DNA of 64,000 bases from Homarus americanus (GCF_018991925.1 NW_024736071.1:7908453-7972452); one strand, 5' to 3'. Numbered from the stretch's first letter, positions 1 through 12,529 are shown. Notes: generated by a model not told the origin, from the letters alone. Numbers and translations: made by a program.

Positions 1-54
1 TGGTCAAAGGGAAGCATAAAATATGGATCATTATACATTAATGTGTATCTGGGA

Positions 55-1335
55 AACAGACAACGACATCTTGATAACAAACTACATCATATTGACAACA
101 AACCATAGTATCTTGACAACAAACCATAGCAGCTTGACAACAAACCACAACATCCTGGCAACAAACCACAACATCTTGACAACAAACCACAACATCTTGA
201 CAACAAACCACAACATCCTGACAACAAACCATAGTATCTTGACAAAAAACCACAGCATCTTGACAACAAACCACAACATCCTGACAACAAACCATAGTAT
301 CTTGACAAAAAACCACAGCATCTTCACAACAAACCACAACATCTTGACAACAAACCAAAGCATCTTGACAACAAATCACAACATCTTGACAACAAACCGC
401 AGCATCTTGACAACAAACCACAACATCTTGACAACAAACCGCAGCATCTTGACAACAAACCACAACATCTTGACAACAAACCACAGCATCTTGACAACAA
501 ACCACAACATCTTGACAACAAACCACAGCATCTTGACAACAAACCACAGCATCTTGACAACAAACCACAGCATCTTGACAACAAACCACAGAATCTTCAC
601 AACAAACCACACCACCCTAGTCACAAACCACATCATCCTGGACAAAAACCACACTATACTGGCTACAAACCACACAAACCCTGGCCATTAACCACAACTT
701 TATGGCCACAAGCTACACAAACCCTGGCCATTAACCACAACTTCATGGCCACAAACCACACCACCCTGGCCACAAACCACATCATCCTGACCACAAACCA
801 CACCATCCTGTCCACAAACCACACCATCCTGGCCACAAATCACACAAACGCTGGCCACAAACCATACCACTTTGACCACAAACACACTATCCTGGCCTCA
901 AACCAAACCACCCAGGCCACAAACCACACTATACTGGCCATAAACCACAGTATCCTGGCCACAAACCAAACCACCCAGGCCAAACCACACCCATACTGGC
1001 CATAAAACCACACTATCCTGGCCTCAAACCAAACCACCCAGGCCACAAACCACACTATACTGGCCATAAACCACAGTATCCTGGCCACAAACCAAACCAC
1101 CCTGGCCACAAACCACACCACCCTGGCCACAAACCACAGCATCCCACACAAACCAAACCACCCAGGGCCACAAAACCAAACCACCCAGGCCACAAACCAC
1201 ACTATACTGGCCATAAACCACAGTATCCTGGCCACAAACCAAACCACCCTGGCCACAAACCACACCACCCTGGCCACAAACCACAGCATCGTGGCCACAA
1301 ATTTCAACATCTCTGCCACAAATCACGTCCTGACC
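55..1335. repeat. 21-bp minisatellite, two subfamilies
   Basis: About 60 copies of a 21-bp unit. The left half (to about 610) is built on the core TTGACAACAAACCACAACAT; the right half on CTGGCCACAAACCACACCAC. The change is abrupt, with a local 43-bp duplication near 672 and 716. On the right, blocks carrying ATACTGGCCATAAACCACAG recur at 931, 1057 and 1204, spaced 126 and 147 bp (6 and 7 units), so a higher-order pattern is present. Open frames on both strands (222 and 190 codons) follow from the unit being 7 codons and are not read as genes. Confidence 0.95.
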
Positions 1336-1359
1336 ACAAGCTGAACAAGTGAGGCGACA

Positions 1360-2010
1360 AAATGTGAGTTGGAGGAGAGGAAAGATGAGGAGAGACGAGG
1401 TGAAGAGGAGAGGATGAGGTGAGGGGAGGGGAAGGGAGATGATATTGAGGGGGGGAGGAGAAGGGCAGAGGGGTGTGGGGAACGGGAAAAGGGAGGGGGG
1501 GCAGAAGAAGAGAGGAGAAGGAAGAGAAGAAAAGAGGAGGGAGGGGAAGAAGAGAGGGAAAAGAGGGGAGAAAGGATAGAGGGAAGAGAGAAAAAGGGAG
1601 TGGGAAGAGAAGAGAAGGAAGGGGAAGAAAGGAGATGGGGCTAGAGAGAATAGGGGAGTGGGAAGAGAGGAAAAAGGGAGGGGAAAAGAGAAGAAGGGAG
1701 GGGAAGAGAGGAGAAGGGAGGGGGAGAGGAGAAGGGAGGGTAAGAGAGGAGAGGGGAGGGGGACGAGGGGAGAAGGGAGTGGGAAGAGGGGAGATTGGAG
1801 GGGAAGGAGAGGAAAAGAGAGTGGGAAGAAAGGAGAAGGAAGGGGAAGAGAGGAGGGTGAAAAGAGAAGGGGAGAGAGGAGGGGGAAAGGAGAAGGGAAA
1901 GGAGTAGAAGGGAGGGGGAGGAGAGAAGAGGGGAGGGAAAAGAGAGGAGGGGGAAAAGAGAGGAGGAGGGAAAGAGAAGAAGGGAGAGGGGAGGGAAGGA
2001 AGGAGGTAGT
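1360..2010. repeat. Polypurine (G/A) low-complexity block
   Basis: About 650 bases almost entirely of G and A on the plus strand, made of variants of GGGAAGAGAGGAGAAGGGAG. Pyrimidines are rare single T or C bases. Long homopurine tracts with mirror symmetry can form intramolecular triplexes (known behaviour; not shown here). The 334-codon minus-strand frame rich in Pro, Leu and Ser is a by-product. Confidence 0.9.
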
Positions 2011-2630
2011 CGACGGCCCTGGGTGCAATTTAAAGGATCATGGTACAGGCTGGGACCGGCATGATAATTCCCTCAGATATATCATGTCCAAGGCAGGATT
2101 TAGCCTGGCCTAGAGAGCGACTTGAGCTTACAAAGCCATGATAGTGATCGGGATAGTGACAGACGTGTCTAAGAGAAAGGTAGATAATGGTGAGTGATAG
2201 TGATATTAGGGATGGGTTACAAAGACTCAGAGTCGTGATGGCGATGGTGAGAGTGACAGTGACGATGTGTCTAAGATTATGTTGGCAGGTGGTAATGATG
2301 GTGATAAGTGTCTGAAGACGTTGTAGATGATGATGATGATGATGATGGAGTGATAAACATCAAATCAAGGTCATCCTCCCATACACACAAACAAACAAAC
2401 ACACACAAACACACTAATTTTGTACCAAGTTGTCCCAAGAGTTCCCACACACTGATCTTGTACCATTTATGACCATGAATTCAAGTCACGTTCAGAAACT
2501 TAATGCAAGTTGCCTATTCACCAATATCTAAACCCAACCAATGGCCCCAGAACTTGTGACTAATGAATTTAACAGCTGCTGCTTCTACCCCCTGCTCCCG
2601 CTACTGCCAGTTATTAACAACGCTAATGGT
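2011..2630. other. Unique DNA with two small microsatellites
   Basis: Mostly single-copy sequence without a recognisable gene. It includes GTGATAGTGAC-like GAT/GTGA-rich DNA ending in a (GAT)n run at about 2325-2346 and an (ACAA)n/(ACAC)n stretch near 2385-2420. Confidence 0.6.
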
Positions 2631-2960
2631 CAAGTAGACGATTTATCAAGGTCGAATGGATAAATCAAGGTCGAATAGACGATATATCAAGGTCGAAAGG
2701 ATAAATCAAGGTCGAATAGACGATATATCAAGGTCGAATGGATAAATCAAGGTCGAGTAGACGATATATCAAGGTCAAGTAGACGATAGATCAAGGTAGA
2801 ATAGATGTTAGATTAAGGTTGAATAGACGATAGAGCAAGGTCGAATAGTCGGTAGATCAAGGTTGAATAGACGATAGGTCAAGGTCGAATAGACGGTAGA
2901 TCAAAGTTGAACAGACGATAGATTAAAGTGGAATAGACGATAGATCAAGATAGGAGACAG
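2631..2960. repeat. 22-bp minisatellite
   Basis: About 15 degenerate copies built on GAATAGACGATAGATCAAGG. The left copies alternate two variants, one with GACGATATATC and one with GGATAAATC, giving a 44-bp dimeric pattern that fades to the right. Confidence 0.85.
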
Positions 2961-2989
2961 GGAGACTTAAAGGACTGTAAAAAAGGTGT

Positions 2990-3300
2990 GAAGGAAGAAC
3001 AACTGCCAACAACTTTAATTGCAGTACACTCGTAGAAGAACTTGCAACAGGATAAAGTAACATTGTAGAAGAACTTGCAACAGGGCGAGGTAGAGTTATA
3101 GATGCTGGCAATAGGACGAGGTAAAGTTGTAAAAGAACTTGCAATAGAACGAGATAAGGATGTAGAAGAATTGCAACAAAGTTATGTAAACTCGAACAAA
3201 TTGCAATACGGCTTTGGAAACATCTTGAAGAATTTGCAACAAGGTAAAGTACACTGGTAAAACAAACTGAGATAAAGCTAAGTAAAGTAACCTAGAAGAA
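2990..3300. repeat. Degenerate 33-36-bp tandem repeat
   Basis: Diverged copies with the core GTAGAAGAACTTGCAACAGG followed by a variable ATAAAGTAA-like linker. Single-base indels break any frame. Confidence 0.7.
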
Positions 3301-3454
3301 AAACAAGGCAAGATATGGGAAGACAGATAAAACTGGTGGAAAGACTAGCAACTGGACTTGGATGGCTGGTAAGAGGACTATGGGAAGCTGACGAGAGTGT
3401 ATGATACTACTACGGTTGTCAGTGTTGCGATGCGTTGAGGGTGCAGCTCTCTAA

Positions 3455-3625
3455 TAACCATAACGATGATAGTGAGGGCGTGGTGGCCACTTGCCTACTG
3501 TCATGAGATTCACTGGTTCAGTCCCATGATAACCCTCAGTCCATCCAGCTAGGAATGGACATCAGTTATGGAGGAAGTACAAGGAGGTAGAGTGCTATAC
3601 GTTGTCGTGAGCTCATAACACACAC
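3455..3625 (+). mobile_element. tRNA-derived SINE-like fragment
   Basis: A tRNA-like head contains GGTTCAGTCCC at 3515-3525, close to the pol III B-box consensus GGTTCRANTCC, with an A-box-like TGGTGGCCACTTG about 35 bases upstream. The body CAGTCCATCCAGCTAGGAAT follows at about 3537. The same body occurs in the opposite orientation at 13441-13540 and 35431-35530, which supports a dispersed family. Head plus shared body is the usual structure of tRNA SINEs. No clear tail or target-site duplication is visible. Family assignment is inference. Confidence 0.5.
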
Positions 3626-4025
3626 GAATCTTTCTAAGCCGTCAACTAACAACACTGAAGGGCCTTAGTGTTATGTCCTTAGTTCATAACACAAGAGAGT
3701 CCAGCCTGCTACAATCTAAACTCATAACAAAAAGAGGCTTTCTGTGTTCTTAACTCAAAACACTGAAGAGCTTTGCCGTATCATCAGCTCATACACATAC
3801 AAAGTTGTTATAAATACAAGTAGAGTCGAAATACGCTGCCACATGCATTGTATAACACCTCACTCTGTAAGTCCTGGGATATCAAACCACTAAACCAAAT
3901 CCCGAGATTATTTGGGAGCGATATACACGTTACAGTACACTACGTATTAATACAGTAAACACGTCACCGCATATTAATACAGTATCACATAGCACCGTGT
4001 ATTAATGCTGTACAACACGTCAATA
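3626..4025. repeat. Weak degenerate repeats
   Basis: Imperfect recurrences of AGCTCATAACAC (near 3609, 3681, 3719, 3754, 3787) and then of CGTATTAATACAGTA (about 3940-4005). They are too diverged for a firm unit. No gene is seen. Confidence 0.5.
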
Positions 4026-4236
4026 TGTACTGGGAGGGAACTACTACACCACGTGAGGTCCCTCCTAACACCATCTGGGAGGGAACTACTACACCACGTG
4101 AGGCCCCTCATAACATCATCTGTGAGGGAATTACTACACCACGTCAGGTCCCTCATAACACCATCTGTAAGGGAACTACTACACCACGTGAGGTCCCTCC
4201 TAACACCATCTAGGAGGGAGTTACTACACTACGTTT
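4026..4236. repeat. 45-bp tandem repeat of hairpin-forming units
   Basis: Four and a half copies of a 45-bp unit. Each begins GAGGGAACTACTACACCACG and ends the symmetric part in GGTCCCTC, so GAGGGA pairs with TCCCTC around a loop of about 18 bases. The loop holds CACGTG (a perfect E-box palindrome) in units 1, 2 and 4, changed to CACGTC in unit 3. Confidence 0.85.
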
Positions 4237-4359
4237 TTGCTGTTCAACACCTACATTAATCTGCATGTTCAATGTATGTTCCTTTACCTTTCTCTAATGA
4301 AGGCTTTTGTTAAACCACCAATGTATGTAATAAGTCATTTATGTCCAATGTATATTTTC

Positions 4360-4425
4360 AGCCTTCGGGCTGCAGAACTTTTTCAATAAACCGTCAATTA
4401 TTATTATTATTATTATTATTATTTA
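4360..4425 (+). mobile_element. Candidate 3' tail of a retroposon
   Basis: CAGCC-TTCG-GGCTG is a perfect 5-bp stem capped by a UUCG tetraloop in RNA. It is followed by AACTTTTTCAATAAACCGTC and then (ATT)n at about 4397-4421. A terminal stem-loop plus a short microsatellite tail is typical of the 3' ends of several non-LTR retrotransposons and their SINEs. No coding remnant is visible upstream, so only the end is claimed. Confidence 0.4.
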
Positions 4426-4439
4426 AAATAGCTACACAT

Positions 4440-6720
4440 CTCACAACACGTACAAAAACACCACCACACGTCATGAAGTAATGCAACAGAACTCCACACG
4501 CCATAGAGTAATACAACACGTCATAGAGTAATGTAACATGTCATGAAGTAACACAACAGAACTCCACATGTCATTATGTAATGTAACAACTCCACACGTC
4601 ATGAAGTAATACAACAACTCCACACGTCATGAAGTAATACAACAGATCCACGGGTCATGAAGTAATACAACAACTCCACACGTCATGAAGTAATACAACA
4701 GAACTCCACACGTCATGAAGTAATACAACAACTCCACACGTCATGAAGTAATACAACAGATCCACGGGTCATGAAGTAATACAACAACTCCACACGTCAT
4801 GAAGCAACAGGTCACGTCATGAAATACAACAGATCACACGTCATGAAGTAAATACAAGCAAACTCCACGTCATGAGTAATACCAGCAGATCCACACGTCA
4901 TGAAGTAGTACAACAGATGCACGTCGTATATGATATAACAACTCACGTCATGAAGTAATACAACAGATCCACACGTCATGAAGTAATACAACACCTCCAC
5001 ACGTCATGAAGTAATACAACACCTCCACACGTCATGAAGTAATACAACAGATCCACACGTCATTATGTAATGTAACAACTCCACACGTCATGAAGTAATA
5101 CAACAGATCCACACGTCATGAAGTAATACAACAGATCCACACGTCATGAAGTAATACAACACCTCCACACGTCATGAAGTAATACAACACCTCCACACGT
5201 CATGAAGTAATACAACACCTCCACACGTCATGAAGTAATACAACAGATCCACACGTCATGAAGTAATACAACAGATCCACACGTCATGAAGTAATACAAC
5301 AGATCCACACGTCATAAAGTAATACAACAGATCCACACGTCATGAAGTAATACAACAGATCCACACGTCATGAAGTAATACAACAGATCCACACGTCATG
5401 AAGTAATACAACAGATCCACACGTCATAAAGTAATACAACAGATCCACACGTCATGAAGTAATACAACAGATCCACACGTCATAAAGTAACACAACAGAT
5501 CCACACGTCATGAAGTAATACAACAGATCCACACGTCATAAAGTAACACAACAGATCCACACGTCATGAAGTAATACAACAGATCCACACGTCATAAAGT
5601 AATACAACAGATCCACACGTCATGAAGTAATACAACAGATCCACACGTCATAAAGTAATACAACAGATCCACACGTCATGAAGTAATACAACAGATCCAC
5701 GTCATAAAGTAATACACCAACTCACACGTCTGCCTGATATTATGAATCCACCGTCGCCAAGTAATACAACAGATCCACGTCATGGTAATACACCAACTCC
5801 ACACGTCATAAAGTAATACAACAGATCCACACGTCATAAAAATGACCACAACAGATCCACACGTCGCATAAAAGTAATACAACAGAACACCACACGTCAT
5901 GAAGTAATACACCAACTCCACACATCATAAAGTAATACAACAGAACACCAAACGTCATGAAGTAATACAACAGAACACCACACGGCATGAAGTAATACAA
6001 CAGAACACCACACGTCATGAAGTAATACAACAGAACACCACACGTCATAAAGTAATACAACAGAACACCACACGTCATGAAGTAATACAACAGAACACCA
6101 AACGTCAGTAATACAACAGAACACCACGTCATAAAGTAATACAACAGAACTACGTCATACAGAACACCAAACATCATAAAAAATACAACAGAACACCACA
6201 CACGTCATGAAGTAATACAACAGAACACCACACGTCATAAAGTAATACAACAGAACACCAAACGTCATAAAGTAATACAACAGAACACCACACGTCATGA
6301 AGTAATACAACAGAACACCACACGTCATGAAGTAATACAACAGAACACCACACGTCATGAAGTAATACAACAGAACACCACACGTCATAAAGTAATACAA
6401 CAGAACACCAAACGTCATAAAGTAATACAACAGAACACCACACGTCATAAAGTAATACAACAGAACACCAAACATCATAAAGTAATACAACAGAACACCA
6501 CACGTCATGAAGTAATACAACAGAACACCACACGGCATGAAGTAATACAACAGAACACCACACGTCATGAAGTAATACAACAGAACACCACACGGCATGA
6601 AGTAATACAACAGAACACCACACGTCATGAAGTAATACAACAGAACACCACACGTCATAAAGTAATACAACAGAACACCACACGTCATCAAGTCTTCACC
6701 ACAATACCACACGTCAAAAC
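4440..6720. repeat. 28/30-bp minisatellite array
   Basis: Between 75 and 80 copies built on ACACGTCATGAAGTAATACA followed by ACAGATCC, ACACCTCC or ACAACTCC (28-bp units, left) or ACAGAACACC (30-bp units, right of about 5880). A scrambled patch at 4800-4930 and 5700-5900 separates subfamilies. Because 30 is divisible by three, the right part gives a 202-codon minus-strand frame of a 10-residue repeat, read here as an artefact. Nearly every unit carries ACGTCA, the core of CREB/ATF half-sites. Confidence 0.95.
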
Positions 6721-6928
6721 ACGTCAAAACACGTTTCATACAGATGATGCAATAAGTCAACACAAGAGAAGACCTGTCTCAACATTGCAGTATAAGTGTT
6801 GCTACGTTGAGTGTGTCCGTGTGAGTGAGTGACTGCCTGTCTTGGCAATACTGCTCAGCACAGCATCAACTTACCACTAAAACAAACAGACAATGTCGTC
6901 CCAGATGGATAGTTTTAACCCACTTCCT
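6721..6928. other. Unique spacer
   Basis: Short non-repetitive stretch between the 28/30-bp array and the compound microsatellite. No gene, hairpin or element end was recognised. Confidence 0.5.
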
Positions 6929-7384
<456 letters not shown>

Positions 7385-7780
7385 TCCGTTGTTGTATAGT
7401 GTTGATGTATAGTGTGTAAGTGTAGTGTGTATGTGTGGTGTATTTGTATGGTGCGTGTGTGTAGCGTGTTTGTTTAGCGTGTATGTGTAGTGTGTAGGTG
7501 AAGTGTGTTTGTATAGCATGTATGCACAGCGTGTCTGTATAGTGTGTATATGTGGTGTGTGTATGTAGTTTGTATGCATAGTGTGTATGGGTAGCGTGTT
7601 TTTATGGAGTGTATATTTAGTTTGTATGTACAGCATGTTTGTATAGTGTGTATGTGTAATGTGTTTGTATGTACAGCATGTATATATGTATAGTGTGTGT
7701 GTGTATGTGTAGTGTGATTGTACAGTGTGTATGTATAGTATTTATGTTTATAGTATGTATAGCCCTGTGATTCCTTGGAA
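7385..7780. repeat. 13-bp GT-rich minisatellite
   Basis: About 30 degenerate copies of a 13-bp unit close to AGTGTGTATGTGT, with variants such as AGCGTGTTTGTTT and AGCATGTATGCAC. The spacing of 13 is kept over most of the block. Confidence 0.8.
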
Positions 7781-9030
7781 TTAAAAGTAGGAGACACTTA
7801 GGTATGTATGGTGTTAAGTCCATGGTATGTATACTGCTAATGCATTTGTTATACATAGTAGTAGAGTCCTTTGTATGTATACTGTTAATGTTTCTTTATG
7901 TATAAGAGTAGAGTGCGCTTGGTATGTATAATGTCTTGGATATACTTTACATGAAGATTTTCAAAAGTTCGTAAATCAAGCTTTTCCCGTAAGTGAAGAT
8001 TTACCAACATACAGTAACTGTCTCACCTGATGCAGCAACATAGAAGAAATCACCTAAAATGGCGTCAATATTATACTATAACTACCGTAACCAGACGATC
8101 TCTCTTAAACCCCATTTAAGGACAAAACACCTTGAGAGTGTCTGTGGGTCCAGGTGGTGGCTGCCTCTCCGGGGGCTGTTTTAACAAAGGTACAAAAGCC
8201 CACCTGGTTATCTTATTGATCCTTCTATCGATACATCTACGTATATACAAACGCATATTAACATATCGTATATCCGATTAATGAATAAATAAAGACGGGG
8301 TTCCTTCATCATACGTGTATTAATGCATGTTTGTACACCTGTATTCTTGCGTATATAGTTGTTTCTTTGTATTTACTCAAGTATACACCACTTCCAGGGT
8401 AGAATGTTAAGGGCGTCACAATGCAAATATAACTACGGCAAAATTATGGACTAAGACGAAACTACTATCTCAGAATTTAAGCAGAGTCTCCACGAGGCTA
8501 CATTTCACATTCCTGGAAACCCCCTCCCCCCTCCCAAGACCCGTCCTTACGCTGCCTCCGCCGCCAACCCGCGCTATACACATCTCATATGTGGCTATTT
8601 TACATAAGCCTTCATTACGTATACAAGGGGTTACATGCAATATTAATAAACCGTCATTCGATATACACAGAATACACTCGACGGGCACATGAACTGGTGG
8701 TGAAGGACGAGGAGGAGAGGGTGAGAGGGATAGGGAAGATGAAGGAAGGAAGGGGGAGATTGGATAGGGAGTGGGGGAGAGAGAGTGGGGAGAGGATGTC
8801 TGTGTATATTCGTAGTATATACAAGCGTCACACATTGCGCAACGACACTGTTGTATATACCCAACATTTAATGGGTGGTGTGTGTGGATCAACAGTTATA
8901 TACGAAACGCGGTGGTAGAAATCCTTGTAGCTGTTTGCCAAAATTTTCATTCTGACGTGAAGCAAAAAGGAATATTATTTAGAAACATTATTGAACTTCG
9001 GGGATGGGGGGGGGGGTGCGCGACTTGCTA

Positions 9031-9061
<31 letters not shown>

Positions 9062-10081
9062 CCGATCGGCAACAAACACTTCGCTACAGCCTCTGATATC
9101 AACAAGTACGAACCTTAACAATAGATCGAGAGTTGATCATGATAATCCCGGGTACAATGCCATGTTTAAGTGGCTGAATTCCGTTCCTTAAGTGGCATAC
9201 ATATGCATGGAGAGACACAGACGTACATACATACATAGAGAGGCGAGAGGCGTAGCTATCTCCCAGATCCTGCTCACTAAAACGAAAGGAAATATGACTG
9301 CTTACACATGCATATGTAAACAAATCGAGATGGGCCGCCATTTGAATACATCTAAATGCAAGTTGGCCTCACCATCATTCTCGGTTGAGTTTAGACACTC
9401 CTCTTTCTAGACTAGATCTGCATGCATGACGCCGACACCAACATTTTACATTAAGCATAAAAGCATGCACTGAAGATTCATGCATTATATACCACGGGAA
9501 ACATAATCTAAACAACACCCCGGGAGCGACACAAAACGCACAAGCACGGACGAAAAAAACTGAGAAAAAGAGACGGCTAAAAAAAACACGGTGTTATCAT
9601 TGCTTCATACAAACACTGGCCAGTGTGGCATCAACATTGATATTTTATTTATACAGATGTGAAAACGCTCGCTGTTCTAGGGCGGTGTGAGGGGCCCGAG
9701 ACCCTAACTCAGGGTTACATTGAGGTTATACTCTTGATTTCTTCCTTGTCTTCATAAAACACAAACTCGAGGAGGACTTGGTGGATACAACTTATAGTCT
9801 TACCCAACTCCGTGATACACAAGCCTCGAGTAGCACTTGAGGGGATCACTTCTCACACAACTTCACAGTGTTCGCGGTCGAGTGATTGCTTTGTCATACA
9901 TACGAATTTATAGCTAAAAAAGAATCCCAATTAATACTTTGGAGTCATACTGGGCGATTCAATTATACATCAGAATATGCAAAAAAAAGGTGATATTTGG
10001 AAGATACTTTCAGAGTTTGTGTTTATTATCTAAACCAGTCTAGCAGCCTTCACCAGTTACAGTCTTATGCCAATCAATACG

Positions 10082-10085
<4 letters not shown>
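7781..10085. other. Mostly unique DNA, no recognised gene
   Basis: Single-copy sequence with AT-rich parts. Local structure includes a purine-rich tract at about 8700-8800, an (AC)n run at about 9030-9058 after a poly-G stretch, and a 14-bp palindrome ACACTGGCCAGTGT at 9613-9626. Open frames of 60-140 codons lack recognisable motifs and overlap on both strands. Confidence 0.5.

Positions 10086-10147
<62 letters not shown>
10086..10147. repeat. (AC)n microsatellite
   Basis: About 60 bp of uninterrupted AC dinucleotide. Confidence 0.98.
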
Positions 10148-10151
<4 letters not shown>

Positions 10152-10707
10152 ATGACAGAGATATAGAGTTAAAGACTTGACCAGCTTCCTGAAACAGTAC
10201 ATGACCTTAGGGGCTGCTCATTGTGGTCCTGACATGAATCTGGCGCACAAGGATGCCTCTGTTGGGTTACGGGAAGAAGAGTACCACTATTCTGTCAAGT
10301 TTGTGTTGGGAGGAAGAGATGGTTTCTCTTGTTGTCTTTATCTATATTCTGAAGTTGTAAGTGACTGATGAATAATAGACTAAGTAGCAGAAAGACAGAT
10401 AGAAGAAACAGAGAGACAGACAGACGGAAATAGACAGACAGGCAGAGATAGGTAATCGGACAAGACAAAAAGACTTTCACTTCACTGTATTAATCGGTCA
10501 CCTTTCTACATTAACTATGATGTAACTCACAGAGGTATGATGTACTGTATAGTGTATATATGAAACGCACATCTTCAGAATGGTACCAAGGCCCCACCAC
10601 GCGCTTTTATTTTTACCACCAAGTCATTTCTTGATATATCACAAAAGGTGTAAATAAATGATTGATTACTGAACAGAGTGTAATGTTGATCTGATTTCAC
10701 AAGATAA

Positions 10708-10751
<44 letters not shown>

Positions 10752-10890
10752 TGTGTGTGTGTTCTATCTTTCTTTCTCTCCATGACGCACTGGCTGCTGG
10801 GCTAAGGTCGTGTAGTAGCTGAAGAGGTTACAAGACTGTTTACAGTGGAGTTAAAACCTAAACACTCTTTTAAAATAGGGGCAGTTAGCA
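10148..10890. other. Unique DNA with (GT)n
   Basis: A (GT)n run at about 10711-10761 has one CT interruption. A plus-strand open frame at 10201-10368 starts at an ATG but shows no recognisable motif. A GACA-rich patch lies at about 10390-10445. Confidence 0.55.
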
Positions 10891-11425
10891 CACTCTGTCT
10901 CGCCTGACGTAGACCCCGCCTCGCCTAACGTACGTAGACCCAACCTTAATACCACGTACACTCTTGCCTTGCCTAACGTACACTCAACCTTAACACTACG
11001 TACACTCTTGCCTCGCCTGACGTACGTCGACCTCAACCTTAATACCAAGTACACTCTTGCCTTGCCTAACGTACACCCAACCTTAACACCACGTACACTC
11101 TACCTCGCCTAACGTACACCAAACCTCAACACCACGTACACTCTACCTCGCCTAACGTACACCAAACCTCACGTACACACCAAACCTCAACACCACGTAC
11201 ACTCTACCTCGCTAACGTACACCAAACCTCAACACACCACCTTTCGTAACGCCTAACGTACCAAACCTCAACACCGCGTACACTCTACCTCGCCTAACGT
11301 ACACCAAACCTCAGCACCACGTACACTCTACCTCGGCTAACGTACACCAAACCTCAACACCACGTACACTCTACCTCGCCTAACGTACACCAAACCTCAA
11401 CACCACGTACACTCTACCACACATA
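10891..11425. repeat. 43-bp minisatellite rich in ACGTAC
   Basis: About 12 copies of a 43-bp unit with two half-units, CGCCTAACGTACACCAAACC and TCAACACCACGTACACTCTA. Each half carries CGTACA, and some left copies read ACGTACGT, a self-complementary octamer. A few copies are shortened (near 11170 and 11230). Confidence 0.9.
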
Positions 11426-11589
11426 CAACCACAGCAAATTAAAGTGTACATGTTTTCTTCCCTAATAACTTACTCCGTTTTATTACAGCATACTTGCTCC
11501 TGTGTATAATTATTTTTTTTATGCGAGTATAATAATAATAAAACCCACGACTTGTTTAGTTTTTGGCGAAGGGTGAGATTTGATGTTGT

Positions 11590-11641
<52 letters not shown>

Positions 11642-11814
11642 ATAATTATAGCTTGGTAGTGATGGTGGACCGCCCATAACCCACCACAGGACCAGGGTAG
11701 GAGGAGTGGCCCACCACCTCCTGCCTCTGTTTTTGGTTACAGACAAAAAGTTTTATGAGGGAGTTGGACCGCGCCACACACAACGGTTATATCCTCCTAC
11801 CAGCACCTCACTTA
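11426..11814. other. Unique DNA with (GA)n
   Basis: Contains (GA)n at about 11594-11640 and a GC-richer stretch beyond it (11660-11740). No gene was recognised. Confidence 0.55.
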
Positions 11815-12150
11815 TCAACACTTGCAAATGACTACAACAATTACTTACGAAACCACTACAACGATTACTTATGGACTCACAACAACGATTACTTACAGAT
11901 TTCATCCAACAATTACTTTCAGACTTACTTCAAAGATTACTTAGGCATTTATAACAACGAATACTTACAAACTTACAATAACATTTACTTTCGGACCCAC
12001 AACAACGGTTATGTACGGACTTACAATGGTGATTACTTATGATCTTACAAAAACGATAACTTACAGATTTAGAACACTGATTACTTCCGAACTTACAAAA
12101 ACGATTACTTACGGAGTTACAACAACGATTACTTACGAACTTACCATAAC
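11815..12150. repeat. 24-bp minisatellite with an 8-residue open frame
   Basis: About 14 degenerate copies built on CTTACAACAACGATTACTTA with TGG/CGA/CGG linkers. The plus strand stays open from an ATG at about 11755 to a stop at 12042 and would encode a leader of about 28 residues followed by Asn-Asn-Asp-Tyr-Leu-type octads. Unit length divisible by three explains the frame, and the array continues past the stop with more stops, so a gene is not favoured. The octads are nevertheless less degenerate than the DNA, which is why this is flagged. Confidence 0.75.
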
Positions 12151-12470
12151 CACTATCACCTAGGGATTGCAGGTACAATACAAAATACAACTACAACATA
12201 AAGGGAAAAACAAAATTCGGTTACAGCTTAAAACTGAACTAAACTCACTGAATTCAAGAACAAATTAATTTAAGATTTCAGTAAAAAATCGGGGGAGTTC
12301 GTGCAGGTAAATACAACACGAGTTATCGCATGAAAAATAACTACGATTATATTACATTATGACCTAAATTATACCACCAACAAGAAAGACAATTATACTT
12401 TATTCACGTCTTAAGAAAATTACATTAAATAAACAATATGAAACGATAGCTAGTACACACGTGTATGTAC

Positions 12471-12529
12471 GTATGTATGTATGTATGTATGTATGTATGT
12501 ATGTATGTATGTATGTATGTATGTATGTT
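12471..12529. repeat. (GTAT)n microsatellite
   Basis: About 15 perfect tetranucleotide units. Confidence 0.97.

Noticed and set aside
23..1319. Open frames of 222, 190, 159 and 334 codons at the left end
   Set aside because: They follow the 21-bp repeat (7 codons) or polypurine DNA. Frames on both strands are open together, which is a sign of composition rather than coding.
4440..6720. Regular 28-30-bp repeats as a CRISPR array
   Set aside because: There are no unique spacers; units abut directly. The sequence context is eukaryotic.
6155..6763. 202-codon frame of a 10-residue Tyr/Leu/Cys repeat
   Set aside because: It exists only where the array unit is exactly 30 bp and vanishes where units are 28 bp.
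9613..9626. 14-bp palindrome ACACTGGCCAGTGT
   Set aside because: Short enough to arise by chance in 64 kb; no second copy or flanking structure.
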